The notes beneath the pieces were generated by a model. The model was given only the letters and a program-made list of their open reading frames with translations. It did not search any database and had not been told where the DNA came from. The position numbers and the translations under genes were made by a program. DNA of 22,692 nucleotides from positions 1-22,692 of the IMG/VR virus record IMGVR_UViG_3300025889_001027; one strand, written 5' to 3'. The stretch comes from a virus. Positions 11,624 through 19,810 of this stretch are shown piece after piece (position 1 is the stretch's first letter; every line of letters starts with the position of its first letter).

Positions 11624-13825
11624 CTATACGGATCTGATAGTGACAACTAAGGTTCCGCCAAAGCCTGAGAACCTCTTGTCTTGCGGTGTGCGGTTGATAA
11701 AGTCCATCTCTTCTATCAGGCCAATATAGGATTCTCCTGTACGGAAATCCTCTACTCGGATGGTATCGCCTGCGTTTTCTACTGATTCAAGTTGTTGCAT
11801 TCTTGCCCAAGCAGAACCTTCAAAGCCCACTTGTACGCCGTACTTATCGGCTTCTCTGTCATAGCAGAACAGTGGGTACTGGATAAGTCTCTGGCGTGGT
11901 ACTGCTGGCAGAGCCTTGAGTTGATAACCAGTAAACAGTGGACCCTTAGTATTGTCAGTAGAACTACGGGTCATTGTGAATTTGAATCCTAGATACTCTT
12001 GCGCTCCCTGTGGGTATGGAATTCCAACTTCTTGCACAGTTCCATCTTCAGCAAAAGAAGCGATTGGGTACTCGGTATTATCATAAGAAATAGATTTGAT
12101 AATAAGACCGCCATTGTCGGTATCAATACGTGGGGTAAGTAGCTTGAATATCTTACCTTCAAGGGTGTTGTAACGGACAAAGCCAGTCTGAATATAACCA
12201 GATGAAACTAATCTAGTCTCTGATTCAATATAGACAGAGCCATCTGTAGTTGTGGCATTGGTTGTAAAGGCTAGGCGGTTGGTGCCATTGATGAAGGCAC
12301 AGGCAGTTGTCTCACGGGTGGTATCACCTGATGCGTAGTAAGTGTCATAGGCATACGGAAATACCAGTGGAGCAATCTGTGTAGATAAGTCAAGACGGAT
12401 AGTTCCTGGCTCATCTTCTACACCAGTTGCAGCCCACGCAAACTTGTCACGGAATGCAAAGTCATAGACAGGTTGGGTGTTCTCCCAAATAAGCGGGCCA
12501 TAGGCTAGAGATCCATCGTCAGATACTGCAGCAGCTCGGATACCTTTAGTAGTACCAATGAGCATATAGCCAAGATAGTAAGCAATCTTATAGACGCGCT
12601 CTCCGCTAGGCATTTCAGCGGCAGTAATAGCGCTGGTCAGGGTAGGCATCGTTCCGTTAGATGCCAAGGTGAACTTCTGGATATTGGATTGGGTGCCTGA
12701 GAACCCAGTGCAGTAGATAGCAGCACCGCTTGATGTAATGCTGGTATACACAAAGTCATCTACTGGATGGGTATAGACAGCAGTAGGTAGAGACGTTGCA
12801 TTGGTTGCAATCTCGTGAACCTTGTTGTTGATACAGGCAACGATACGTTCCTTGGTGAACTCCATTACTACGTTGGTAGCGATAAGACCTGTTACCTGGA
12901 ACATTTGGGTTGCAGCTACTGATGCGTAGTCAGTGAGTAACTTCTTGTACATCGTTAGTTTGGTAGAGCCACCAGCGGTAACGTTAGTAATCCAGTAGCA
13001 GTACACACCATCATCGCAGTAGCCATATACCTTGTCATCGGTACCTGAGTTGTAGTCCACAAAGTGCTGGACATTGCTAGTGACAGTACCTGTTGCCGCT
13101 GCCGATGGCACATTTGAGGCAGTCTTGGCATAGGTAAAGGTAGTTGTGCTAGGCACTGAGGCAATGGTGTAGGTTCCGTTGAAGGTAGCATCTACGCCAG
13201 TGACTACGATTTCCATACCTACTGCTAGGCCGTGTGCAGGGCTGGTTGTCAATGTAGCCACATTGCTTGTCAGAGCCTTGTTAGTAACAGTTGCAGTGAT
13301 GGTTGGATATATCTTGTCAATGTCATAGCCATCAAGCATTAGACAACCAAGGTAAGTATTACCATTCTGCGCCCATTGAATGGAACGCAGGAACTGATTA
13401 GGTCTAAGATTTGCATTGAGGTTGGTTGTAGTGTGGTGTGTAGCATCCACATCTAGAATCAGAGTTGCTTGTCCTTTAGTCCAGACATCTACACCTTTGG
13501 ATTCGGTGTATTGGAATCGCAGTGATTCATCCTGAGCTGGCTCAAAATATTTGATGCCTTGACCTAGGTGGAATGATGACTGCGATCTGAACCACCAGCC
13601 AGTCAGAGACTGTTCACCAGCCTCACGGGTCTGGTCATACTGTTGCTTACGGTACTGAGCCGTGACACGACGATAGGGTGAATCATCACTGGCAGCCAGA
13701 AAGAATGGCAAGCCGTTGATGGCTACATCGTAGGCAACACCTGTGGCTTGATAGTTAGTCGAGCCAGCAGGGTTTGAAAGCACATAGGGAATGCCTTCGG
13801 TAATGTCATCGCCATATGGTGCCAC
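11624..13825 (-). CDS. Large tail protein, 733 aa
   Basis: This is the longest gene in the window. GTG 13825 has AAGGAG upstream. The N-terminal 170 residues contain HLGQGIKYFEPAQDESLRFQ and VWTKGQ. Residues about 177-250 are an inserted Thr/Val-rich beta domain (SPAHGLAVGMEIVVTG, TFNGTYTI). The rest consists of beta-propeller-like or sheet repeats with FAFRDKFAWAATG and YLGFKFTMTRSS, ending in a TIRVEDFRTGESYIGLIEEM domain. The position, length and beta composition fit a minor tail or baseplate-associated protein. Its exact position in the virion cannot be told. Confidence 0.7.
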   Translation of the reverse strand: MAPYGDDITEGIPYVLSNPAGSTNYQATGVAYDVAINGLPFFLAASDDSPYRRVTAQYRKQQYDQTREAGEQSLTGWWFRSQSSFHLGQGIKYFEPAQDESLRFQYTESKGVDVWTKGQATLILDVDATHHTTTNLNANLRPNQFLRSIQWAQNGNTYLGCLMLDGYDIDKIYPTITATVTNKALTSNVATLTTSPAHGLAVGMEIVVTGVDATFNGTYTIASVPSTTTFTYAKTASNVPSAAATGTVTSNVQHFVDYNSGTDDKVYGYCDDGVYCYWITNVTAGGSTKLTMYKKLLTDYASVAATQMFQVTGLIATNVVMEFTKERIVACINNKVHEIATNATSLPTAVYTHPVDDFVYTSITSSGAAIYCTGFSGTQSNIQKFTLASNGTMPTLTSAITAAEMPSGERVYKIAYYLGYMLIGTTKGIRAAAVSDDGSLAYGPLIWENTQPVYDFAFRDKFAWAATGVEDEPGTIRLDLSTQIAPLVFPYAYDTYYASGDTTRETTACAFINGTNRLAFTTNATTTDGSVYIESETRLVSSGYIQTGFVRYNTLEGKIFKLLTPRIDTDNGGLIIKSISYDNTEYPIASFAEDGTVQEVGIPYPQGAQEYLGFKFTMTRSSTDNTKGPLFTGYQLKALPAVPRQRLIQYPLFCYDREADKYGVQVGFEGSAWARMQQLESVENAGDTIRVEDFRTGESYIGLIEEMDFINRTPQDKRFSGFGGTLVVTIRSV

Positions 13826-13847
13826 TAACTACTCCTTGCTTTTGTGT

Positions 13848-14006
13848 TTAGATTGAGGTCCAGCCTCGAATACTTCCACCCTCTACAGGGCATTTGAAAG
13901 GCAAGTGTCTGCCTTCTGCTATCCATTGACGATGGGCTGCATTGATAGCAACCCAATCAATGTCGTTATTCAAACGAAACTTCGTCCCATTTCTGGCCTG
14001 TTTCAT
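13848..14006 (-). CDS. Hypothetical small protein, 52 aa
   Basis: The likely start is ATG 14006; ATG 14027 is an alternative. It overlaps the end of the upstream gene in another frame by about 41 bases. The product begins MKQARNGTKFRLNNDIDWVA and continues INAAHRQWIAEGRHLPFKCP, ending GGSIRGWTSI. The Trp-rich pattern looks like real coding sequence. It lies between two tail genes and has no recognisable family. Confidence 0.5.
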   Translation of the reverse strand: MKQARNGTKFRLNNDIDWVAINAAHRQWIAEGRHLPFKCPVEGGSIRGWTSI

Positions 14007-14316
14007 TCCATTCATATAATTTTCCATCAGTAGGTATAGATACTGGCGCTTCCCAGCAACAGGTATCTTCATTTAGAATCCAAGAGTTGAACGGCTTGGG
14101 CGGAATGAAGGCATCGCGGGTTTCATCGTAGATAAAACCAATACCTGCATAGTTCTTGCGAATGTTGCTGTTGTAGGAAGTACGGACGCAACGTTGACCA
14201 CGAAAGTTTCCGTACCAAATTTCAGGATTTAGTCCTTCAATAAGTTCTGTCTCGTCAATACCTACGATAACTTCTGTCACTATATTGTCATCATTGATAA
14301 ATGCGTAATGTGCCAT
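13966..14316 (-). CDS. Conserved phage virion-associated protein, 116 aa
   Basis: ATG 14316 overlaps the TAA of the glycine-rich gene (TAATG). The sequence begins MAHYAFINDDNIVTEVIVGI and contains IRKNYAGIGFIYDETRDAFI, PPKPFNSWILNEDTCCWEAP and KLYEWNETGQKWDEV. I recognise this 'MAHYA...G.VTEVIVG...RKNYAGIG..YD..RDAFIPPKP..SW.LNEDTC.WEAP...P.DGK.Y.W' pattern as common in marine and freshwater phages next to tail-fibre genes. The function is unknown, possibly tail-fibre assembly or decoration. Confidence 0.75.
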   Translation of the reverse strand: MAHYAFINDDNIVTEVIVGIDETELIEGLNPEIWYGNFRGQRCVRTSYNSNIRKNYAGIGFIYDETRDAFIPPKPFNSWILNEDTCCWEAPVSIPTDGKLYEWNETGQKWDEVSFE

Positions 14317-15524
14317 TATGACCAACTCACATTTCCAGTACCAGCAGTGATAGTTGCGATTGTGTTTGAGCCGCTTGTTGTAGTGGAACCAGTCAAGCCT
14401 GCACCGATTGTGATGGTTCCTGAAGCCGTTGGCCAGCGAAGAATGACTATGCCTGAGCCACCTGCTGCGGAAGCGACTTGTGTGCCAGTATCATCATTTG
14501 TTGTACCAGCACCACCACCACCACCGCGATTAGCCGTACCTGCGGTTGCAGCAGTATTTGATGGATAGCCGATTGCGCCATCTCCACCACCACCAGTTCC
14601 ACCAGTTCCTTTTGTACGGCTTTGAGTTCCTCCACCGCCGCCACCATAAGAAACGCTGGAACCACTAATACTTGTTGAAACTCCATTACCACCATTTGGA
14701 ACTGACGAGCCAGCGGTTCCAGTTGCACCAGCACCACCACCACCACCACCGCCATTTGTTGAAGCACCAGCACCGCCAGCATAACCTTGATTGGAAGTTC
14801 CACTACCACCAGCGCCAGCAGCCGAGTTACTAGAACCACCACCGCCACCAGAACCACCTGTCAAGCCTGCATTAGTTCCATCTCCACCTCGACCACCACC
14901 GCCACCACCAGTTGAAGTAATTGTGGAAAATACGGAATTGTTACCGCTTGTGCCATTTGTATTTGCAGCACCACCAGCACCACCCGCACCAATAGTTACT
15001 GTATAATTCGTGTTCAAGTTTAGTACTAAAACAGATTCAAGCGAACCGCCGCCTCCAGTTGCATCTATTGTACAACGCAAACCGCCAGCACCACCGCCGC
15101 CACCAGAACGACTTCCTCCTGTGCCTGAACCTCCACCGCCACCACCACCGCCTGCTACAACAAGATAGTTAGTAGATACAGTACGTACTGGCGTGACGCT
15201 GTTACTTGCTGCAGAATATGCAGAATCTCCTAGGCTATTACCCGCCTTGACCTGAAAGGTGTAGGCAGTGCCAGCAGTCAAGCCCGATACAGTGATCGGT
15301 GAAGCTGTGCCAGTGCCAGTAAAACTTCCAGGACTCGACAGTGCGGTGTAGGTAATCGTACCGTTGGCAACGTTGTTACCAGTAAAGGCAACAGATGCGC
15401 TTGTACCATTACCACCGTCTGAGGCAGTACCGATGATTGGTCTGAACGGTAGTCCAGCCAAGACATCGTTGTACTTTGGAGTCTTATTTCCAATAGTAGA
15501 GTTTTTGATACGGGTAATAGCCAT
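14316..15524 (-). CDS. Glycine-rich tail-fibre-like protein with FN3 domain, 402 aa
   Basis: ATG 15524 has AAGGA upstream. Residues about 30-112 read SASVAFTGNNVANGTITYTA and LTAGTAYTFQVKAGNS, a fibronectin type III-like domain. From VSTNYLVVAGGGG on, the sequence is a glycine-rich domain with repeated GGGG/GAGG blocks, ending GGSGIVILRWPTASGTITIG. That architecture (FN3 plus 'YLVVAGGGGGG...GGSGIVILRW') is typical of phage tail tips and receptor-binding proteins with polyglycine helices. It probably contacts the host surface. DNA low complexity spans about 14430-15160. Confidence 0.8.
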   Translation of the reverse strand: MAITRIKNSTIGNKTPKYNDVLAGLPFRPIIGTASDGGNGTSASVAFTGNNVANGTITYTALSSPGSFTGTGTASPITVSGLTAGTAYTFQVKAGNSLGDSAYSAASNSVTPVRTVSTNYLVVAGGGGGGGGSGTGGSRSGGGGGAGGLRCTIDATGGGGSLESVLVLNLNTNYTVTIGAGGAGGAANTNGTSGNNSVFSTITSTGGGGGGRGGDGTNAGLTGGSGGGGGSSNSAAGAGGSGTSNQGYAGGAGASTNGGGGGGGAGATGTAGSSVPNGGNGVSTSISGSSVSYGGGGGGTQSRTKGTGGTGGGGDGAIGYPSNTAATAGTANRGGGGGAGTTNDDTGTQVASAAGGSGIVILRWPTASGTITIGAGLTGSTTTSGSNTIATITAGTGNVSWS

Positions 15525-15539
15525 TACAGATAAGTCCTT

Positions 15540-15785
15540 TTAGGAGAGTAGTAGTTTGGCTTCGTCTTCGGTGATGCCTAGTTTGGCTAGGAGTGCTTGC
15601 TTTTCTGCTGCCTTTGCTGCATCTTGCTGTGCCTTCCAAGAATCATACTGAGCAAAGCCTGCTTCAAATTGTTCTTTGGTAATTGTAGGACCTTCCACAA
15701 AAGTGATGCCTTCATATTCTTCGCCGTTGATAATCCAAAGGCTGTCGGGAATTAGCATTTCTAAAACTTCTCTTGGTTTAGCCAT
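15540..15785 (-). CDS. Small fibre-associated protein, 81 aa
   Basis: The start chosen is ATG 15785, right after the previous gene's TAA (15787-15789). The protein begins MAKPREVLEMLIPDSLWIIN, contains GITFVEGPTITKEQFEAGFA and ends in an Ala/Lys-rich helix, KQALLAKLGITEDEAKLLLS. The 'LGIT.DEA..LL' end recurs in small phage proteins next to tail-fibre genes. A chaperone-like or fibre-assembly role is inference. It lies between two fibre-like proteins. Confidence 0.65.
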   Translation of the reverse strand: MAKPREVLEMLIPDSLWIINGEEYEGITFVEGPTITKEQFEAGFAQYDSWKAQQDAAKAAEKQALLAKLGITEDEAKLLLS

Positions 15786-15786
15786 T

Positions 15787-16371
15787 TTATGCACCTATTT
15801 CTAACAAAGTAATTACGCTGGCACTTGAGGATTCTTGAACGCTAGCAGTAAAAGAACTTGTACCCGATTTTACTTGCGTTTTGTATGTGACCGATGATGT
15901 TGTGCTCGGGCTATCCAAATATGCGCCCGAAATACTGCCACCTAAGAAAATTTGATTCAGATTGGTGTAGCCCCAGTCTTGTGCTGGGACAAAAATTTCG
16001 GTTGCTCCGCGAAGCAATCTCAAATATAAACCTGATGTACTGCCAGCCGCACTCCTAAAACAGCCGTTTTGATGAAACAATACTAAAACTTTGCTTGATG
16101 TTGAAGAAGGTGTGATACTCGCTGTTAGATTTGAATCGGTATAAGTAGCAGTATTGTTTGATACTGTTGTGCTTGTTGTTGCGCTGACAACTTGCAAAAC
16201 TTTACCACCACTTACAGCAGCCCACTTCAATCCTGTCGCCGTTGTGCTGTCGGCAGTGAGGACTGTGTTGTTAGCGCCTACGCCCAACCTTGTTGGAATA
16301 GTTGAGAACGTAAAGACATCACCCTTAGTTGTTACTGGGGGATTTTGTGCATTGAATGAGTTGACAGCCAT
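15787..16371 (-). CDS. Tail-fibre-like protein, 194 aa
   Basis: ATG 16371. Residues 14-52 carry TTKGDVFTFSTIPTRLGVGA and VLTADSTTATGLKWAAVSGG, a fibre-trunk motif that also occurs in the protein at 16720-17238. From about residue 57 the sequence is a Ser/Thr-rich beta domain (VLQVVSATTSTTVSNNTATY, LYLRLLRGATEIF, SVTYKTQV), which looks like a head or receptor-binding domain as in phage fibres. It sits in the virion operon between two beta-rich proteins. The exact role is unproven. Confidence 0.65.
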   Translation of the reverse strand: MAVNSFNAQNPPVTTKGDVFTFSTIPTRLGVGANNTVLTADSTTATGLKWAAVSGGKVLQVVSATTSTTVSNNTATYTDSNLTASITPSSTSSKVLVLFHQNGCFRSAAGSTSGLYLRLLRGATEIFVPAQDWGYTNLNQIFLGGSISGAYLDSPSTTSSVTYKTQVKSGTSSFTASVQESSSASVITLLEIGA

Positions 16372-16373
16372 TG

Positions 16374-16703
16374 TTAGGAAATCTCACTTCCGTAAGCGTT
16401 GAAGGTCAAGTTTGCAGATGATGCGTAGACTGTAATGACATCGGTTGTAGCCAAGGTAATACCGAGTGTTAGCGCAGTAGAGTCATTGGCTCCTACTGAG
16501 CAGTCGTAGGCTACGTAGTGCTGGTTAGCAAGTGCTGCTCCAGCAGGACGGATAGCCAAGCGGAATGTCGCTGAGGTGCTATCGCGGTTTGCTACGACGA
16601 TGGTTGATACCACAGCAGATGTTGCTGCAGGTACTGTGTATAGAGTTGTTGCTGTTGTTGCCGAGGGTGCTGATTGACCCAGGACTTTATATACTGTTGG
16701 CAT
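16374..16703 (-). CDS. Beta-rich virion protein, 109 aa
   Basis: ATG 16703. The protein begins MPTVYKVLGQSAPSATTATT and continues LYTVPAATSAVVSTIVVANR, then RLAIRPAGAALANQHYVAYD and VITVYASSANLTFNAYGSEIS. The 'KVLGQ..P.....LYTVP..TSAV.STI.V.N' pattern recurs in aquatic phage structural clusters as a small beta-sandwich protein. It is likely a virion decoration or fibre-linked component. No membrane segments or cysteines are present. Confidence 0.7.
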   Translation of the reverse strand: MPTVYKVLGQSAPSATTATTLYTVPAATSAVVSTIVVANRDSTSATFRLAIRPAGAALANQHYVAYDCSVGANDSTALTLGITLATTDVITVYASSANLTFNAYGSEIS

Positions 16704-16719
16704 TTATTTCTCCTTTAGG

Positions 16720-17238
16720 TTATGCGCCCATTAGCATAAAAATATCTGGAACTGATCCACCAGCAGTTGCGCTAGTAGCAGCCCATTTGACTCCCAGAGT
16801 CTGGCTAGAATCGGCAGTCAAAACGTATCCATCTGTACCTACTGCCAAGTTATCCGCAGCGGCTGATGCACTACCTACAACCAAGTCACCCTTTGCTGTA
16901 ATCAAGGTAGCTGGCAGAGTAGCATTGAAGTAAGTCAAGTCATCGCTGGTAAGAACGTGCTTGACAGTTGCACCTGCTGAGTGAGTTACTCCAGATGAAC
17001 CAGCACGTGCTCGAACGATAGTGAATGTATCGCTAGAGGCAGCGGTAATAAAAACAATTTCTTCGTTAGTGGTATCAGGGTCAATGGCTACTGTAAACTG
17101 GTCAACGTTTCCAGCAGCGAGTGTGACCCCACCAAGTAAGGCAGAGCCAGTTCCTGAAGCCACAGTCATTGTCGTTGCACTTGAACTTAGTGAAGATGCA
17201 AGTGTCGTCTCAACGCTAATGGACGAGTATAGACGCAT
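16720..17238 (-). CDS. Tail-fibre-like virion protein, 172 aa
   Basis: ATG 17238. The N-terminal 100 residues are a Thr/Ser/Ala-rich beta domain (ETTLASSLSSSATTMTVASG, EEIVFITAASSDTFTIVRAR). Residues 114-153 carry TAKGDLVVGSASAAADNLAV and VLTADSSQTLGVKWAATSA, the same trunk motif as in the protein at 15787. The end is GGSVPDIFMLMGA. It would be a fibre or baseplate component. It is adjacent to other fibre genes on one transcript. Confidence 0.65.
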   Translation of the reverse strand: MRLYSSISVETTLASSLSSSATTMTVASGTGSALLGGVTLAAGNVDQFTVAIDPDTTNEEIVFITAASSDTFTIVRARAGSSGVTHSAGATVKHVLTSDDLTYFNATLPATLITAKGDLVVGSASAAADNLAVGTDGYVLTADSSQTLGVKWAATSATAGGSVPDIFMLMGA

Positions 17239-17250
17239 TATTGGCCTTCC

Positions 17251-18165
17251 TTATCTTGTGAGATGTAGTCTGATTGGGAACTGATCAGAAAGTTTGAGGG
17301 CTTCTTCCTGCAAGCGTTGCTGGAATAAAGCAAATACATACTTGCTCATAGCAGAGCCAGCAGATGATGGAATCTTTGTGTCGTTGAGGTCTGCCTCAGC
17401 GCTGGATAGATTGATACGACCAGCATCTAGGAATGAAAGCAGACGATATGATGCGCCATAGACGATAACATCTTGGCAAGAATCTGGAAGTCCTGTGACA
17501 TCTACAAAGTCATCTGTAAGATTATCCATCGTATCTGGAACCATTGTGTACCAGACCTTGATAGTTCTACCAGGCTGGATGTTCTCATAGATGTTGATGG
17601 TCTTTTGAGTATTGAATGTTGCAGTATTGGCAAGCGGGTCAAATCTCCAGCGCTTGATAGGTAGCCATTCTTTAGATGGACCAGTTGTCTGCCAGCTCAT
17701 ATACAGAACTTCACGAGCATCATCAGGTAGCGGATATGTCACTTGAGATGCGTTGAATGTAAAGGTTGTAGAATCTACTGCAAAGAGTTTTGGATAAAGA
17801 CTGCGGATAGTATCGTTGATAGCCTTCTGAATTGATACTCGTGGGAACGTTGGAGCCAGCGTTACTTGAGCATATCTAGCGTGAGGCGAAGCAGTTGTGC
17901 CTTGGAAACCACGACCAATCGGATTGCTTGGCGCTCCCATAACATTGAGCGTATTGTTTGTCTTGTTGAAGGAATCAACCCAGATGAGTTCGTTGTCAAT
18001 CTCAATCAAACCTTTAGCAAGGTTATCGGATGAACCAACTTGAATCTCTAGGCTAGTGGTCGTTAGACCAGCAGTGTTGTTGACATAGGTAATGCGATCT
18101 TGGCGGAGTGAATAACCTTGTAGGTTAGTCTTCACCTCGTCGATCAGTTGCTCCAGTGTTGGCAT
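17251..18165 (-). CDS. Putative head-tail adaptor or tail structural protein, 304 aa
   Basis: ATG 18165 has GGAAGGAAACA as ribosome binding site and overlaps the GT4 gene by 41 bases. Visible elements are MPTLEQLIDEVKTNLQGYSL, an immunoglobulin-like region LEIQVGSSDNLAKGLIEIDN with GRGFQGTTASPHA, and RVSIQKAINDTIRSLYPKLF followed by TYPLPDDAREVLYMSWQ. The C-terminus is helical (KYVFALFQQRLQEEALKLSD). A mixed alpha/beta fold with 'QKAIN..I...YP.LF' occurs in phage connector or adaptor-like proteins. The assignment is tentative. Confidence 0.55.
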   Translation of the reverse strand: MPTLEQLIDEVKTNLQGYSLRQDRITYVNNTAGLTTTSLEIQVGSSDNLAKGLIEIDNELIWVDSFNKTNNTLNVMGAPSNPIGRGFQGTTASPHARYAQVTLAPTFPRVSIQKAINDTIRSLYPKLFAVDSTTFTFNASQVTYPLPDDAREVLYMSWQTTGPSKEWLPIKRWRFDPLANTATFNTQKTINIYENIQPGRTIKVWYTMVPDTMDNLTDDFVDVTGLPDSCQDVIVYGASYRLLSFLDAGRINLSSAEADLNDTKIPSSAGSAMSKYVFALFQQRLQEEALKLSDQFPIRLHLTR

Positions 18166-19225
18166 TGTTTCCTTCCGTGTACCAGCCGTCTCCCCACAGG
18201 GTCATTAGCCTGTTGAAGTATTTCTCGTATTGCTTTGCAATGACATCTACAGAGTAGAGCGATATTGCTCTCTCTCTAATTGCCTTGCGGTCTAAGTTCT
18301 TGACGTTCTGTGAAGCCAAGATAAATTCTTCTACGCTACGGCATCTAAAGCCTGTAACGCCTTCGACAACAGTTTCAGTAAATGCACCCCAGTCTGTTGT
18401 GATAACTGGAGTTCCACAGGCTTGTGACTCAATGTTCACATTGCCAAATGGTTCTAGGTATAACGTTGGGACAAATGTTGCTATCGCATTGCCCATCAAC
18501 TCTGCACGCTCTTCAGGTCCTACAGCTCCTACATATTCACCATACTGTGGGATATGTGTGCCAGGTCCTGCCATAATCAACTTAGCGCCGATTACTTTGC
18601 AGATATGCGCTGCAATATCCACTCCCTTGCGTGGAACCATTCTGCCTATATAAAGGTAATAGTCGCCCTTACCTTCGCCTAGCGGGAACATATCTGGATC
18701 TAGGTAACCAGGAATCACCGCATCGAAAAACATTCCATCTACTGTGGCAGCATTCTTGAATTGTGCGTACACCGCGTGCATCCACGCATATGACTCAAAT
18801 ACTTTGTAGTCTGAAAAGATACCTGAGTATCCAACCCCAAACTCTACGCTGATGTGTGACTTGTACGCATCTGCGATTGGCTTATGACTTGCGCCAGCAA
18901 TCAGGCAGATAAAGTCCTGTGGCTCTAGTCTCTTGCGTAACTGCTTGATGACATTGCCGTTGAACTTCTGCCAGTGCGGAAGTTTGTAATCAAACGGAGC
19001 TTCGACATAGGGCTTGTTTCCTACTGCCAAGCGACGCTGAGTCTCTGTGATGCAGGGGATTAGTTCATCTACATTGGCTTCATTCTCAGTGCCAGCGTAG
19101 AGATAGACTGTGTGTCCCAGTCCCTTCATCATATTGCAGAACCTGCGTACCTTTTCAGTGTACGCACAGTTTGCAAAGTCTTTAGTTGTGTTAGTATGTG
19201 GCAGGCTTACGACGTGGAATCTCAT
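18125..19225 (-). CDS. GT4 family (GT-B) glycosyltransferase, 366 aa
   Basis: Two Rossmann-like halves are visible. The N-terminal one starts MRFHVVSLPHTNTTKDFANC with AYTEKVRRFCNMMKGLGHTV. The C-terminal one has YYLYIGRMVPRKGVDIAAHI (194-205) and the donor-binding E258-PFGNVNIESQACGTPVIT motif, the E-x7-E of retaining GT4 enzymes. It would transfer a sugar from an NDP-sugar to a phage or host acceptor in the cytoplasm. It is embedded between virion genes, nine bases after the GT25 gene, so modification of a virion protein (collagen-like or fibre) is likelier than DNA glucosylation. The start is ATG 19225. Confidence 0.88.
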   Translation of the reverse strand: MRFHVVSLPHTNTTKDFANCAYTEKVRRFCNMMKGLGHTVYLYAGTENEANVDELIPCITETQRRLAVGNKPYVEAPFDYKLPHWQKFNGNVIKQLRKRLEPQDFICLIAGASHKPIADAYKSHISVEFGVGYSGIFSDYKVFESYAWMHAVYAQFKNAATVDGMFFDAVIPGYLDPDMFPLGEGKGDYYLYIGRMVPRKGVDIAAHICKVIGAKLIMAGPGTHIPQYGEYVGAVGPEERAELMGNAIATFVPTLYLEPFGNVNIESQACGTPVITTDWGAFTETVVEGVTGFRCRSVEEFILASQNVKNLDRKAIRERAISLYSVDVIAKQYEKYFNRLMTLWGDGWYTEGNNANTGATDRRGED

Positions 19226-19234
19226 ACCACAATT

Positions 19235-19810
19235 CTAGCGGAAACCTTTGAAATCCTGTGTGGAGTGTCCCCGCAAGTCGCTAAATCCATCGGATTGAAT
19301 CACGATATTGGGATGGCAGACATAAGCATTGGTTTTGTCTGCTACTAGGCGGTAAGCCACATCTATCCAAAGATCAAAGTCCTTAGCTGCTTGGATAAAG
19401 TACTCCACCTTGCTTGGCTTGATGCAGTAGGCGTGGGTACCTGTGGTTTCCAACTGCCTGACCCAGTAATCATTGACAGGTTCAGTGCGATTCTTGATGG
19501 CTCCAAGATAGAAGATATCCCAGTTCTCAGGCAACTTAGCCATATGGGTATCTAACTTAGTGCTAAATTCATCATCAAATATCGCATCATCTTCACAGAT
19601 AAGAACCATCTCATCTGGCTTGATAGATTCCAAGACCTGAATGTGGCTTAGTCTTCCTGCCACGATTGGGTCAATGCCTTCGGCCTTACCATCGATTGCC
19701 TTGTGGACTTCATACTCAAAGCCAATTCTCTTGGCTTCAGCATCAAACTGTTCTAAGCGGTCTTTCCTACGTTCAAGATTGATGACAATGATTCTGTCAA
19801 AATACTTCAC
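19235..19810 (-). CDS. GT25 family glycosyltransferase, 191 aa
   Basis: GTG 19810 overlaps the stop of the collagen-like gene (GTGA). The N-terminus [19 protein letters not shown] is the GT25 'VINL..R..R' signature. [14 protein letters not shown] (69-82) holds the EDD metal-binding motif, and the protein ends in [10 protein letters not shown]25 includes bacterial LPS galactosyltransferases and animal and viral collagen galactosyltransferases. Coupling to the collagen-like gene suggests that protein is its substrate, although Lys is absent there. The N-terminal methionine region has no signal peptide, so the enzyme acts in the cytoplasm. Confidence 0.88.
   Translation of the reverse strand: MKYFDRIIVINLERRKDRLEQFDAEAKRIGFEYEVHKAIDGKAEGIDPIVAGRLSHIQVLESIKPDEMVLICEDDAIFDDEFSTKLDTHMAKLPENWDIFYLGAIKNRTEPVNDYWVRQLETTGTHAYCIKPSKVEYFIQAAKDFDLWIDVAYRLVADKTNAYVCHPNIVIQSDGFSDLRGHSTQDFKGFR

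Noticed and set aside
14308-15006. Plus-strand Pro-rich ORFs opposite the glycine-rich fibre gene
   Set aside because: Antisense reading of GGx codons gives Pro runs automatically; there is no ribosome binding site or neighbour coupling.
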